Shown here one piece after another: positions 7,468-16,453 of a stretch of DNA of 64,000 nt (positions within the stretch are counted from its first letter, which is position 1; every line of letters starts with the position of its first letter). The notes under the pieces were generated by a model that did not search any database, had not been told where the DNA came from, and worked only from the letters and a program-made list of their open reading frames with translations. The translations under genes and the position numbers were made by a program. Location of the stretch: the NCBI GenBank assembly GCA_016235425.1, contig JACRLC010000005.1, positions 42,272-106,271 of the forward strand. Direction: 5' to 3'. The stretch comes from Chloroflexota bacterium. GTDB taxonomy: Bacteria; Chloroflexota; Anaerolineae; Anaerolineales; Villigracilaceae.

Positions 7468-9138
7468 ATGGCAGTTGCAACACAATCCCGCATCCCACCG
7501 GATTTGATGTTGAACCTGCAAAAAGGTGGAATCAAGCTCGAAACCGAGCGCGATGACATGCTGATTGCAAGCGTGCCAAAAGAGCAGTTGACGGAGGCAG
7601 TGCAACACATCCGTGACGAACTGGGCGGGAGATTTATCACGTCTGCAGGCATGGACATGCGTTCGCTGAATGGCCGCTTTCGGGTGAGCCAGTTGTTCGG
7701 TCTGGATGCCGATAAGACCTTCCTCATCCTGTTCAGCGATGTTGATCCTTTGGATGCGGCCATTCCCACGATTACCGGGTTGATCCCTGGTGCAAACTGG
7801 GCTGAAAGGGAGGTGAGAGACCTCATCGGCGTGACGCCGGTTGGGCATCCCGATCTGAGGCGTTTGGTTCTGCCAGATGACTGGCCGAATAACCTGTATC
7901 CGCTCCGCAAGGATTTCAAAGTGGATGAGCGTCCGCCTGCCGCGCCGGAGAACAAGGTTCGCATCAATATCCCGCCGAAGGATGCGAGTGTTCTGCCGAT
8001 TGGCCCGTTCTTCCCGACACTGGAAGAGCCGGTGTTCATCAATCTTTTCGTCCACGGGGAAGAAATTGTGGGCATGGATTATCGTGGTTTCTACGGCCAT
8101 CGCGGCGTGGAAAAACTCGGCGATTCGGATTTGACCTACCAACAGGTTCCGTATCTCGCGGAACGAATATGCGGAATATGAGGGTGCGTTCACAGTACGT
8201 GTTACTGTCAAGCAATCGAAAAAGCCGCTGGAATCGTAGTCCCTCATCGCGCGCGTTACATCCGCACAATACTGCTCGAATTGGAACGTATCCACAGCCA
8301 CCTGCTCTGGATCGGACTGGCCTGTCACTTCATCGGGTTCGATACGCTCTTCATGCAGGCCTGGCGCATTCGAGAACCCGTGATGTGGTTAACGGAATAC
8401 CTGACGGGGAATCGCAAGACGTATGGCATGAACAAGATCGGCGGCGTGGCGCGTGACCTGCCAGCCGACGCGATGGAACGCATCCTGCCAGTCATTGACA
8501 AGATCGAAGCCGAGGCCGTACGCGTGGTGGATGCGATCCTCGAAGATTCGTCTCTCCGCGCCAGGCTCGAAGGTGTGGGAATTCTCTCCACCGAGGACGC
8601 GCGGGCTTATTGTGTGATCGGTCCTACGGCACGCGGCTCAAGTCTCGACATTGACGCGCGCCGCGATCATCCCTTTGCCGCGTACGATGAACTGGACTTT
8701 GAAGTCTGCGTTGAGAAGGGTTGCGACATTTGGGCGCGCACGCTTGTGCGAATCCGCGAGCTGCTCGAATCCATCAAGATGACGCGGCAGGCTTTGAAGC
8801 AGATGCCTGATGGCCCGGTGATGGCGGACTTCGGCGAGATCAAACCGTACCAAATCGGCGTCAGTTCGGTGGAAGCGCCGCGCGGAGAAGTCCATCATTA
8901 TGCAGTGACCGGGCCGGGCAACCGTCCGTTTCGCTGGCGGGTGCGCGCGCCGTCCTACAATAACCTGCAATCCATCCCGGCCATGCTGCGCGGCGCAGTG
9001 ATCGCCGATGCGCCCATCAGCGTCGGCAGTCTTGACCCTTGTTTCTCGTGTACGGAGAGAATGTCTGTGATTGATGTGGATAGCGGTGAAGTGAAGGTTT
9101 ACAAACGGGAAGAGTTGCTCGCGAGGAAGAAGTTGTAG
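7468..9138 (+). CDS. Group 4 [NiFe] hydrogenase large subunit (HycE-like) with in-frame TGA, candidate selenocysteine
   Basis: The same reading frame runs from the ATG at 7468 to the TAG at 9138 (556 residues, close to HycE), broken only by TGA at 8179-8181. The N-terminal part (about residues 1-150) is the NuoC/30-kDa-like domain and the rest is the NuoD-like catalytic domain. The TGA falls in the L1 nickel ligand motif: ERICGI-[TGA]-GCVHSTCYC, where HycE has RVCGICGFAH. It therefore replaces the second (bridging) Cys of L1. The frame after it is fully conserved (GIVVPHRARYIRTILLELER). The L2 motif DPCFSCTERM near the C-terminus is intact, showing a real hydrogenase rather than NuoD. A hairpin directly after the TGA fits the bacterial SECIS rules. 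The alternatives are a TGC-to-TGA mutation or a sequencing error. Confidence 0.8.
8182..8214 (+). promoter_or_regulatory. SECIS-like hairpin directly downstream of the hydrogenase TGA
   Basis: The upper stem ACAGUA (8192-8197) pairs perfectly with UACUGU (8203-8208) around the loop CGUGU. A C-C mismatch, UU/AA pairs, a bulged G and UGC/GCA pairs extend the helix down to 8185-8214. The apical loop begins 16 bases after the TGA and has G at its second position. Both features satisfy the published bacterial SECIS pattern as I know it. Confidence 0.55.
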
Positions 9139-9222
9139 TGGAGTCCGAAGCGTTGCCCTGAGCTTGTCGAAGGGTCTCCCGGCTTCGGCGCGCCGACGAC
9201 AGGAGTCGCCGGACTCCAACTT
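9139..9222. repeat. Repeat-bearing spacer in the hydrogenase operon
   Basis: GGAGTCC (9140-9146) and GGACTCC form outer arms around a family B repeat, CCCTGAGCTTGTCGAAGGG. No gene is present. It separates the large-subunit gene from the HycF-like gene within one operon. Confidence 0.5.
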
Positions 9223-9239
9223 CAATTGGAGAGTGAACC

Positions 9240-9776
9240 ATGCTGAAACATACAATCTCCGAACTCAAGGAAGCGTTGATCTGCCTCGAAGCAGGGCAGG
9301 TGACGCTTCCATATCCTTTTGCGCCGCATCCGCCGGACGAGAATTTTCGCGGCAAGCCCGTCTTGAACACGCGCAAGTGCATGAGTTGCGGCGCGTGCGG
9401 CAACGCCTGTCCATCGCGGCTGATCACGATCTCGGACAAAGACGGCATTCGCACCCTGCACTTTGAACTGACTCGTTGCACCTATTGCGGCAACTGCCGC
9501 GATGCCTGTCCGCAGGAGGCGATTGAGTTGACGTCGCAGTTTGAGCTGTCCACGGCTGTGCCTGCCGATTTGGCGATCAACGCCGAATTCAAACTGGTGA
9601 CCTGCCGTGAGTGCGGCGCGGTCATCGGCACGGAGAGGCAGGTCGATCTCGTCCGCGAGAAATTGGGCGCGAGTCAATTGGAACTTCCCGACACCTCCTA
9701 TCTCGACCTCTGTATCGCCTGCAAGCGAAAAGCCTTCATTCACTCTCACGCGCTCATGCTGGAGGTGACCCCATGA
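9240..9776 (+). CDS. HycF/NuoI-like ferredoxin subunit
   Basis: The 178-residue protein has two [4Fe-4S] motifs, CMSCGACGNACPS (about residues 44-56) and CTYCGNCRDACPQ (about 80-92), as in HycF, EchF and NuoI. A C-terminal extension holds further Cys pairs, CREC and CIAC, possibly a zinc ribbon. This subunit would pass electrons from the polyferredoxin to the small subunit. The ATG follows GGAGAG, and its stop overlaps the next gene's start by four bases, indicating translational coupling. Confidence 0.9.
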   Translation: MLKHTISELKEALICLEAGQVTLPYPFAPHPPDENFRGKPVLNTRKCMSCGACGNACPSRLITISDKDGIRTLHFELTRCTYCGNCRDACPQEAIELTSQFELSTAVPADLAINAEFKLVTCRECGAVIGTERQVDLVREKLGASQLELPDTSYLDLCIACKRKAFIHSHALMLEVTP

Positions 9777-10225
9777 ACGCCCTCGATTGGTGCTTCAAGA
9801 AATCCATCTGGGTTTATCACGTCAACGCGGGTTCGTGCAACGGATGCGACATCGAGATCCTCGACGCGCTCACGCCTTATTACGATGTTGAACGCTTCGG
9901 GATTCGACTCGTCCACACGCCCCGTCATGCAGATGCTCTCCTCGTGACCGGACCAGTTACCCGTCAAGTGAGGGAGCGTTTGATCAGACTTTACGAATCA
10001 ACGCCGGACCCGAAGCTGGTCATCGCAGTTGGCAGTTGCCCCACTGGAGGAGGTATCTGGCACAACTCCTATGCGACTCTCGGTGGGCTGGGCAACGTTC
10101 TGCCTGTGAACATTTACATCCCTGGTTGTCCGCCGCGCCCTGAAGCGATTTTGTATGGCGTGGCGCAGGCGCTGGGACTCGTGCCACAGCAAGTCAAGGC
10201 GCAGGAGTTTGTGGAGGTGACATGA
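9773..10225 (+). CDS. HycG/NuoB-like hydrogenase small subunit
   Basis: This 150-residue subunit carries the proximal [4Fe-4S] cluster of a group 4 hydrogenase. Cys ligands appear in GSCNGCDIE (about residues 20-28), VGSCPTGGG and PGCPPRPEAI, the classic NuoB/HycG pattern. It pairs with the HycE-like large subunit, at the interface facing the membrane arm. The ATGA overlap with both neighbours indicates tight operon organisation. Confidence 0.93.
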   Translation: MNALDWCFKKSIWVYHVNAGSCNGCDIEILDALTPYYDVERFGIRLVHTPRHADALLVTGPVTRQVRERLIRLYESTPDPKLVIAVGSCPTGGGIWHNSYATLGGLGNVLPVNIYIPGCPPRPEAILYGVAQALGLVPQQVKAQEFVEVT

Positions 10226-11163
10226 ACATTGCCCAAGTTTCTCTCGCCATTCTTTACACCCTCATCTTCCCCGGCTTCCTGTTCACCGCGGTGGTGGGAC
10301 TTTTGCTTACGTGGGTTGACCGCAAAGTGGCGGCCATTGTGCAAAGCCGTATCGGGCCGCCGTGGTTCCAGCCGTTCGCGGACATTGGCAAACTGCTGGC
10401 AAAGCGGATGATGGTGCCGCGCGGCGCGCAGAGGGTGGGGTTCATTGCCGCGCCGTTGCTTTCCATCATCGGCGCGACGCTCGCTTCGGTGATTGTCTTT
10501 CGCGCACTGTTCAATCCGTTTACAGGTTTTATGGGTGACCTGATCGTGCTGATCTATCTCTCCACTTTGCCCGCCATTTCCTTGATCATCGGCGGCGCGT
10601 CGTCGCGCAGTCCGTTTGGCGCGATTGGGGCAAGCCGCGAAATGAGCATGGTGCTGGCGTATGAAGTGGGATTCCTGCTGGCGCTGATCACGGCTGTGGT
10701 GAAGGCCGGTTCGATCCGTTTTATGGAGATTCACATTTATCAAACCCTGAACGGTTCGATTGCCTGGAGCCTTTCGGGCATTCTCGCATTGGCCGTCTTC
10801 CTGCTGTGTATGCAGGCAAAACTCGGCTTCCTTCCATTTGACATCAGCGAAGCGGACACGGAGTTGATCGGCGGGCCGCTGGCTGAATATTCGGGCGTTG
10901 GGCTGGCGTTGTTCAAGCTCGCGCGCGCCATGATGTTCTTCTTCCTGCCCGTGATGGCCGTTTTGATCTTCCTCGGCCCCGTGAATGGGACGATTCTCTC
11001 GATACTTGCTTTTATCGTCAAATTGCTGGCGGTGCTCGTTTTGCTGATCCTCATCAAGACCACCCACGCGCGTCTGCGACTCGACCAGGCCCTGAATTTC
11101 TTCTGGGCCAAGGTCGCGGTGACAGGTTTGATCGGGCTTGGCCTGGCGCTGGTTGGACTTTAG
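10222..11163 (+). CDS. HycD/NuoH-like membrane subunit
   Basis: The 313-residue protein has about eight membrane segments and NuoH/HycD family motifs: VDRKVAAIVQSRIGPPWFQPFADIGKL near the N-terminus (given here as the region of residues 31-57), SREMSMVLAYEVG, and FDISEADTELIGG. It anchors the hydrogenase soluble arm and connects it to the ion-translocating antiporter subunits encoded next. Its start overlaps the previous stop by four bases. Confidence 0.92.
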   Translation: MNIAQVSLAILYTLIFPGFLFTAVVGLLLTWVDRKVAAIVQSRIGPPWFQPFADIGKLLAKRMMVPRGAQRVGFIAAPLLSIIGATLASVIVFRALFNPFTGFMGDLIVLIYLSTLPAISLIIGGASSRSPFGAIGASREMSMVLAYEVGFLLALITAVVKAGSIRFMEIHIYQTLNGSIAWSLSGILALAVFLLCMQAKLGFLPFDISEADTELIGGPLAEYSGVGLALFKLARAMMFFFLPVMAVLIFLGPVNGTILSILAFIVKLLAVLVLLILIKTTHARLRLDQALNFFWAKVAVTGLIGLGLALVGL

Positions 11164-11168
11164 TCTCA

Positions 11169-11371
11169 TGTCATTGCGAGGCGTTCTTCCCTGCACCGAA
11201 CGCCCCGCACCTTTCATCCCCGATCCAATGAAGGTGCGGGGACGCAGGACGGTGCGCCGAAGCAATCCCCAATTAAATGGCGAAGGCTTCTCAATGAGAT
11301 TGTTCCGTTTGACGGGAGATTGCTTCGCAAAGCTTGCCCTGAGCCTGTCGAAGGGTGCGCTCGCAATGACA
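11169..11371. repeat. Large inverted repeat element (family C) in the hydrogenase operon
   Basis: The outer arms TGTCATTGCGAGG and GCGCTCGCAATGACA and the inner arms CGAAGCAATC and GGAGATTGCTTCG flank a core with a family B copy. Related elements are at 26617-26698, 44895-44974 and 55689-55858. It sits between two genes of one operon, so it would be transcribed as a long hairpin. Confidence 0.8.
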
Positions 11372-11390
11372 TATCAAAAAGGACATGCCT

Positions 11391-12803
11391 ATGTTAGCCA
11401 TTGCAACTTTCGGCATTCCCATCCTCGGCTCGCTGTTGACCCTGTTAGCCGACCGCGTCAACAACTTCCTCCGCAATGCCGTGGCCGCATTGACGGTCGC
11501 GGCGACGCTGGCTTCTGCGTTTTTGCTCATTCCCATCGCGAAGGAAGCGCACACAATTATGCTGGGGCCATCCACCATTCCAGGCTTTGGCTTCAACTTC
11601 ATCATTGACGGGCTGGGTGTGTACGTGGCGATCATGGCCGCGTTCATCGGCCTGCTCATCGTCTTTTATTCGATGGGCTACATGCAGAATTACACCCATC
11701 TCGGCGAGTACTATTTCCTCGTCGTACTGTTCATCGGCGCGATGATGGGGCTTGTCCTTTCGGCCAACCTGCTGCTGATCTACATCTTCTGGGAAGTGAC
11801 GGCCATTTGCTCGTGGCGCCTGATCGGTTTCTTCCGCGACCCGCAGCACCTCAAGAGCGCCGACACTGCCCTGCTGATGACAGTCTTCGGTTCGTTCTGT
11901 ATGCTGGTTGGCATGGAGATGGTCTGGCATGAGACCGGCACATTGACCATTGCCGCGATCCGCGGGCGTAACGTCAGTGACATGGCAATGTTGTTGATGT
12001 TTATCGGCATCCTCGCTAAATCCGCCCAGGTTCCTTTGCAGATCTGGCTTCCCGCGGCGGGCGTCGCTCCTTCACCGGTGACGGCTTTGCTCCACGCGGC
12101 GGTGCTGGTTGTGATTGGCGTCTTTGCCTTCGCGCGCATTTTCATCGGCGCGTTCAGTCTGCCGCCGAACTGGCAGACCATCACCTCGGTCGTCGCGACG
12201 ATCACGATTTTTGTCGCAAGCGGAGCGGCGCTTGTGGAGAACAATGCCAAGCGTATTCTCGCGTATTCGACGTTTGGTCAACTGGCTTACGTTTATCTTG
12301 GCTTTGCCAGCATGACCACCGTCGGCATTGTCGGTGGATTGGTCTTCCTGCTCGCACACAGCCTCGCCAAAGCCGGACTCTTTTTGGCAGTGGGCATTGT
12401 CGAGCACAAGACGCACACGAAGGATATCCGCGAACTCGGCGGCATGATCCGCGTGATGCCTGTCACTGCGGTTGCGTTCATCCTCTGCGCGCTGACCATC
12501 ATCGGCTTCCCGCCGTCGGCTGGTTTTGTGGGCAAGTTCATGATCATCCTCGGCGCGGTGGAAGGCGGCAAGACCGTGTTCGCCGCACTGGCTGTCTTTG
12601 GTGCGTTGATGAGCATCGCTTACATGATCAGGCTTTTCAACGCGGTTTTTCTTGGCCCGAATCCTTCGCACAATGTTAAAGAAGGGACCACGGGCATGGT
12701 CGTGACAGTGACTCTTTTTGCCGTGCTTTCCCTGCTGGCAGGCATCATCGCCGCGCCGCTGCTGGATGTTGTCAACGCGCTGGTGAGTCAGATGTTTGGA
12801 TAA
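11391..12803 (+). CDS. Antiporter-like proton-translocating subunit (NuoL/M/N, HyfB/F family)
   Basis: The 470-residue protein has about 14 membrane segments and the Proton_antipo core: a Glu in FYSMGY...LIYIFWEVTAICSW, KSAQVPLQIWLPAA, LHAAVLVVIGVF, ENNAKRILAYSTFGQLAYV and HSLAKAGLFL. These are the Lys/His/Glu residues of the ion channel in complex I-like antiporters. I start it at the ATG at 11391, with AAAAAGG at a proper distance; the ATG at 11385 is too close to it. Membrane-bound group 4 hydrogenases use one or two such subunits to couple H2 production to ion pumping. Confidence 0.9.
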   Translation: MLAIATFGIPILGSLLTLLADRVNNFLRNAVAALTVAATLASAFLLIPIAKEAHTIMLGPSTIPGFGFNFIIDGLGVYVAIMAAFIGLLIVFYSMGYMQNYTHLGEYYFLVVLFIGAMMGLVLSANLLLIYIFWEVTAICSWRLIGFFRDPQHLKSADTALLMTVFGSFCMLVGMEMVWHETGTLTIAAIRGRNVSDMAMLLMFIGILAKSAQVPLQIWLPAAGVAPSPVTALLHAAVLVVIGVFAFARIFIGAFSLPPNWQTITSVVATITIFVASGAALVENNAKRILAYSTFGQLAYVYLGFASMTTVGIVGGLVFLLAHSLAKAGLFLAVGIVEHKTHTKDIRELGGMIRVMPVTAVAFILCALTIIGFPPSAGFVGKFMIILGAVEGGKTVFAALAVFGALMSIAYMIRLFNAVFLGPNPSHNVKEGTTGMVVTVTLFAVLSLLAGIIAAPLLDVVNALVSQMFG

Positions 12804-12806
12804 CGA

Positions 12807-12892
12807 CTCTCACCCCTAGCCCCTCTCCCTCCTTCGACTACGCCGCCAACGGACACGGCGGCTCCGCTCAGGACGAAGGGAGAGGGGGAGGA
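12807..12892. repeat. Compound palindromic repeat (family A with nested insert)
   Basis: The outer family A arms CCCCTCTCCCT and AGGGAGAGGGG enclose an inner hairpin around CGCCGCCAACGGACACGGCGG and TTCGACTACG / CGCTCAGGACGAA-type sequence. It lies between two antiporter genes. Confidence 0.7.
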
Positions 12893-12901
12893 AGTGGAAC
12901 C

Positions 12902-15295
12902 ATGAACACTCTCCTGCTTTACCCAATTGCCGTGCCCATCCTCGTCGGGTTTGTATGCTTGTTGACGCCGCGCCAGTTTCGAGGTCCGCGTGAAGCGTTG
13001 ACGGTGTTGACCGCGCTCGCCTCGCTCGCGATGTCCGTCTTCATTTTCATGCAACCGACTCTCTACATCCACATCCCGTGGCTGACGCTCACAGGGAATC
13101 TCACACTCGCGTTCGACTTTCAGTCTGCGGCGTATGCGCGGCTCACATTGCTGGTCGTTTCGAGTTTCGGTTTGCTGGCCGCGCTATTTTCGATTCCATT
13201 CCTCGCGAAGCATCCGCGCCACAACGAGTATTATGCCTATTTCCTGATGGCGCTTGGCGTCACTTCGGGTGCGGTACTTTCTGAAAATCTCTTGCTCCTG
13301 CTCTTCTTCTGGGAACTGCACGGATTCCTGCTCTTCCTGATGGCAGGCATCAATGGGGACTCAGCCATTCCCGCTTCCACGCGGACTCTCATCCTGGCCG
13401 GGTTCGGTGACCTGACCCTGCTCTTCGGCCTCGTTCTTCTCTGGACCCAGACCGGATCATTCTCAATTAACATTCTCTCCGCCCAGGCCATTTCCGTTAA
13501 CTCCTGGCTGATGGGTGTTGCCTTCGTTTTGATGGCCTTTGGATCTTTTGTGAAAATCGGCGTGATGCCTCTGCACAGTTGGATCACAGCGATTTCGACC
13601 GAAACGCCGATGACCGTGATGGGATATTTCACGTCGCTCGATAAGATGCTCGGCTTTTACCTGCTCACGGTGCTGGCGCTCAACATTTTCGACCTTTCCG
13701 GGTGGGGTGGCTGGTTCCTGATGACGATGGGTGTAATCACGTTGTTCGGCGGCGTGCTGATGGCGATGGTGCAAAGCGACTTCCGCAAGATGCTGGCGTT
13801 CCATTCGGTCTCGCAGATTGGGTACATGGTTTTGGGAATCGGCACAGGGACGCCGGTGGGAATCATCGGCGGGCTGTTCCATCTCGTGAATATGATCATC
13901 GTGAAGGGTGCATTGTATCTATGCGGCGGGTCGGTTCAACATGCCACGGGCAAAACTAAGTTCTCCGAAATGGGCGGACTCGCCAAAGCCATGCCGTGGA
14001 CGTTCGTTTCAACTTTGATTGCATCGCTCGCGATTGCGGGTGTGCCGCCGTTGAACGCCTTTGTTTCCAAGTGGCTGGTGTATCAGGGAATCATCGAACA
14101 CGGCGGCGCGGCATTCCCGATTTATCTGCTGGTTGCCATGTTCGGTTCCGCGTTGACGCTGGCGTCTTTCATGAAACTGCTCTATTCGATGTTCTGGGGC
14201 GACAGGCCGCAGGAACTCGCGGACGTCAAAGAATCCCCGTGGGCGATGACCCTGCCGATCTTTGTGCTGGGTTTGATCGCAGCGGGATTTGGCATCTTCT
14301 ATCGCTGGCCTGTGGAAACTTTGCTCGCGCCGATTCTCGATCAACCCATTCGGTCAATTGGTCTGTGGCAATCGGGTCTCGCCGCGATATTAATGATCGT
14401 CAGCCTGTTGATCGGGCTGGTCATTTACTGGGCGGGCCGCCCGCGCAGGAATGTCGAAACGGAAGTGTTCCTCGGCGGCGAAGCGCTCGATCCCGAAATC
14501 TATCGCGTGCCCGGAACGCATTTTTACGGTCCCGTCAAAGGCATGAACGGACTCAGGCAGGTCTATGCCGCGGCGGATCGCGGCGCGCTTGACCTTTACC
14601 TGCTGAGCTACCGCGTCATCAAGAGCGCTTCGGATTGGATCTATCGCTACATTGACCAGGCGCTGGCGGAGTTTTACCAGGAAGTGATCCCTGCGTTGTG
14701 GTCGTTGATCGGGCAAATCCTGCGGGTGCTGAATACAAAGATGGTGCTCACCCGTATCCTGTGGGCGCTCTACGCGGTCGGCTTGATCGGAATCTTCTTC
14801 ATGCCGAATCAATACGAAATCGTCACGTTGGCGCGCATCATCGCCTGCATCGGCATGATTGGCTGGGCGTTCCTCGCCTGGGTGGAGAGAAACCTCACGC
14901 GCATGTTGGTCCTGGCAACCACCAGCCAGCTTGGCTTCGTCGTGCTGGGCGCGTCACTCTCTTCCGATGTGGCGATCTCCTACCTGTTGACTGGCAGTGT
15001 CGCCATCGCCGTGCTGTTCCTCGTCGCATATCTTATTCGCCGGACACTGCACACCGACAAGATCGAGCAGATGGGCGGCGTGGCCGGACGAATGCCCTGG
15101 GCGTTCTTGTTGTTCGTCCTTGCGGCTTTGTGGCTTTCGGGCCTGCCGCCGTTTGGCAGTTTCTTCAGCAAATTCTTGCTCGGTGTGGCCGCCAGCGAGA
15201 TCAGTCCCTTGCTGACGATAGCCATCACCGGCACAGCCATCATGACGCTGAGTTATTTGCTCCGGCCAATCGGCAGGTTCCTGCGCGCGAAATAA
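12902..15295 (+). CDS. Large antiporter-like subunit, NuoL-type with a C-terminal partial second module
   Basis: The 797-residue protein begins with a full antiporter module (about residues 1-500). Its key regions are LLLLFFWELHGFLLF, KIGVMPLHSWI, QSDFRKMLAFHSVSQIGYM and HLVNMIIVKGALYLCGGSVQH. After a polar stretch (about 500-620), the membrane segments resume. Residues about 660-797 read like the middle of another antiporter: RMLVLATTSQLGFVV and LPPFGSFFSKFLL. This looks like a fusion of NuoL-like and truncated NuoN/M-like parts. It is the last gene of the operon, followed by a strong hairpin. The role inferred is ion translocation coupled to the hydrogenase. Confidence 0.88.
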   Translation: MNTLLLYPIAVPILVGFVCLLTPRQFRGPREALTVLTALASLAMSVFIFMQPTLYIHIPWLTLTGNLTLAFDFQSAAYARLTLLVVSSFGLLAALFSIPFLAKHPRHNEYYAYFLMALGVTSGAVLSENLLLLLFFWELHGFLLFLMAGINGDSAIPASTRTLILAGFGDLTLLFGLVLLWTQTGSFSINILSAQAISVNSWLMGVAFVLMAFGSFVKIGVMPLHSWITAISTETPMTVMGYFTSLDKMLGFYLLTVLALNIFDLSGWGGWFLMTMGVITLFGGVLMAMVQSDFRKMLAFHSVSQIGYMVLGIGTGTPVGIIGGLFHLVNMIIVKGALYLCGGSVQHATGKTKFSEMGGLAKAMPWTFVSTLIASLAIAGVPPLNAFVSKWLVYQGIIEHGGAAFPIYLLVAMFGSALTLASFMKLLYSMFWGDRPQELADVKESPWAMTLPIFVLGLIAAGFGIFYRWPVETLLAPILDQPIRSIGLWQSGLAAILMIVSLLIGLVIYWAGRPRRNVETEVFLGGEALDPEIYRVPGTHFYGPVKGMNGLRQVYAAADRGALDLYLLSYRVIKSASDWIYRYIDQALAEFYQEVIPALWSLIGQILRVLNTKMVLTRILWALYAVGLIGIFFMPNQYEIVTLARIIACIGMIGWAFLAWVERNLTRMLVLATTSQLGFVVLGASLSSDVAISYLLTGSVAIAVLFLVAYLIRRTLHTDKIEQMGGVAGRMPWAFLLFVLAALWLSGLPPFGSFFSKFLLGVAASEISPLLTIAITGTAIMTLSYLLRPIGRFLRAK

Positions 15296-15302
15296 GTTCT
15301 AA

Positions 15303-15342
15303 ACGCAAAGGTCACGAAGGAAGAAACCTTCGTGACCTTTGC
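15303..15342. terminator. Convergent terminator between the two hydrogenase operons
   Basis: A perfect 17-base-pair stem, CGCAAAGGTCACGAAGG / CCTTCGTGACCTTTGCG, has a six-base loop. It separates the plus-strand group 4 operon from the minus-strand Mvh/Hdr operon ending at 15373. T-tracts are weak on both sides. Confidence 0.75.
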
Positions 15343-15372
15343 GTATGTCGTCTTAAATTTTTGTGGGGATGT

Positions 15373-15840
15373 TTACGTCTTTGCCGCGACCAGTTGTATG
15401 CGCGTGTGTTGCAGTCTTTCCATGGCGGCCTTCGCCACTGCGCGGCTCAACCCAACGGACAATTTCATATCCACTTCGCACAACGCGCGCAAAGCGGACG
15501 CTTTGATGTCAATCACGCGTGAAACTTTGCCGGCCTTGAGCGTGGCAGTGTAAATATAAGGCTCGATCAATGCTGAAATGCCGAATATCTCGCCCGGGTT
15601 GATATCCGAGACGAAGTATTCCTTCTTGTAATACGGATCGTGTTCCGACGTGACCACCGCGTAATAGGCCGCGTCGCCATCCATCAGGAAGAAGAAGTTG
15701 TCGGCGGGCTTGCCCGCTACGACAATGACCTCATCCTTCTCGTAAGTCAATTCCTCCGCGATCATCGCGACGGCTTTGAGTTGCGTGTCGTCCATGAAAT
15801 TGAAGAAGGGAAATCTTCGCAGTAGTTCAGGGGAAATCAT
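15373..15840 (-). CDS. Stand-alone cyclic-nucleotide-binding domain protein (CRP N-domain only)
   Basis: The 155-residue protein has the CRP/FNR effector-domain pattern: FPFFNFMDDTQLKAVAMIAEEL, EVIVVAGKPADNFFFLMDGDA, and PGEIFGISALIEPY. It ends with a helix after the beta roll and has no helix-turn-helix, so it cannot itself bind the palindromes at either end of the cluster. Its start overlaps the stop of the protease gene by four bases. It is the last gene of the Mvh/Hdr operon. A role as a sensor or allosteric partner of the hydrogenase-Hdr enzymes is inference from position only. Confidence 0.85.
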   Translation of the reverse strand: MISPELLRRFPFFNFMDDTQLKAVAMIAEELTYEKDEVIVVAGKPADNFFFLMDGDAAYYAVVTSEHDPYYKKEYFVSDINPGEIFGISALIEPYIYTATLKAGKVSRVIDIKASALRALCEVDMKLSVGLSRAVAKAAMERLQHTRIQLVAAKT

Positions 15841-16418
15841 GGCTCCTCCTTGAGCAAATCCATTACGGCTTGTACAGCCAAAGGCACAGCTTCGGCTACG
15901 ACAGGTGAAAGTTCCTCAGAAAAATCGTACACGTTTTTTGCTTCGATTGCAACTATCTCCACAGACTTCGGGATGGGCATTCCCATTGCCTCGGCAGTCC
16001 TCAATGCAGTGATGAGCGACGTATCGTGTGCGGATGCAGAATGACCCGCGGATGGATTCGCCAGCTCGTCCAACTTAAACACCCTCACGCTTCCCGCGGG
16101 ACTTTGGCCCGTCTCCATTGAATCGACAATTACCACCCTTCGATATCCCAGCATCCGTTCCATGAGCGAGAGGCCGCCGAGGGAGACGCAATCCACCTCT
16201 ACAAACGAGTGACGGTGAATGACTTTCGAATCAACGGGGCGATAACAAATCTGATAGCGCGGATTGATTTCCACCTGTTGTTTGACTCTCTCCGCCACTG
16301 TCCATCCAACGCCATCATCTCCAAGGATCGGATTGCCCAATCCGATGACAAGAAGCGACGAAGGACGAGCGACAATTGTCGCTGTCATTATGTTGGTTGT
16401 CTGCTCGTCCTTCATCAT
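15837..16418 (-). CDS. [NiFe] hydrogenase maturation protease (HycI/HoxW family)
   Basis: This nickel-dependent endopeptidase removes the C-terminal extension of a hydrogenase large subunit after metal insertion. The 193-residue product has the family motif LVIGLGNPILGDDGVG near the N-terminus, with the nickel-binding Asp/Glu. It also has VVIVDSMETG and a later histidine region (GHSASAHDTS). I start it at the ATG pair at 16413-16418 behind GAGGAG. The open frame continues upstream only through a family A repeat and the end of mvhA. Its position directly after mvhA suggests MvhA as the substrate. A second protease is encoded at 32173. Confidence 0.88.
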   Translation of the reverse strand: MMKDEQTTNIMTATIVARPSSLLVIGLGNPILGDDGVGWTVAERVKQQVEINPRYQICYRPVDSKVIHRHSFVEVDCVSLGGLSLMERMLGYRRVVIVDSMETGQSPAGSVRVFKLDELANPSAGHSASAHDTSLITALRTAEAMGMPIPKSVEIVAIEAKNVYDFSEELSPVVAEAVPLAVQAVMDLLKEEP

Positions 16419-16453
16419 AAAACGGGGCTCCTCACTGCCCAGATAATCAATCT

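Noticed and set aside
7468..8181. Treating the NuoC-like part and the downstream part as two separate genes or a frameshift
   Set aside because: Both parts are in the same reading frame. Only one TGA separates them, and the conserved sequence continues immediately after it. The downstream frame has only a TTG as start and no ribosome site.
7396..8328. Minus-strand ORF of 310 codons opposite the hydrogenase large subunit
   Set aside because: It is a shadow frame. The plus strand carries clear family motifs.
10114..11265. Long minus-strand ORF of 383 codons opposite the HycD-like gene
   Set aside because: It is an antisense shadow of conserved plus-strand genes, with low-complexity charged composition.
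15373..15840. The CRP-like protein as the regulator binding the two palindromes
   Set aside because: It lacks a helix-turn-helix domain. The regulator must be encoded elsewhere.
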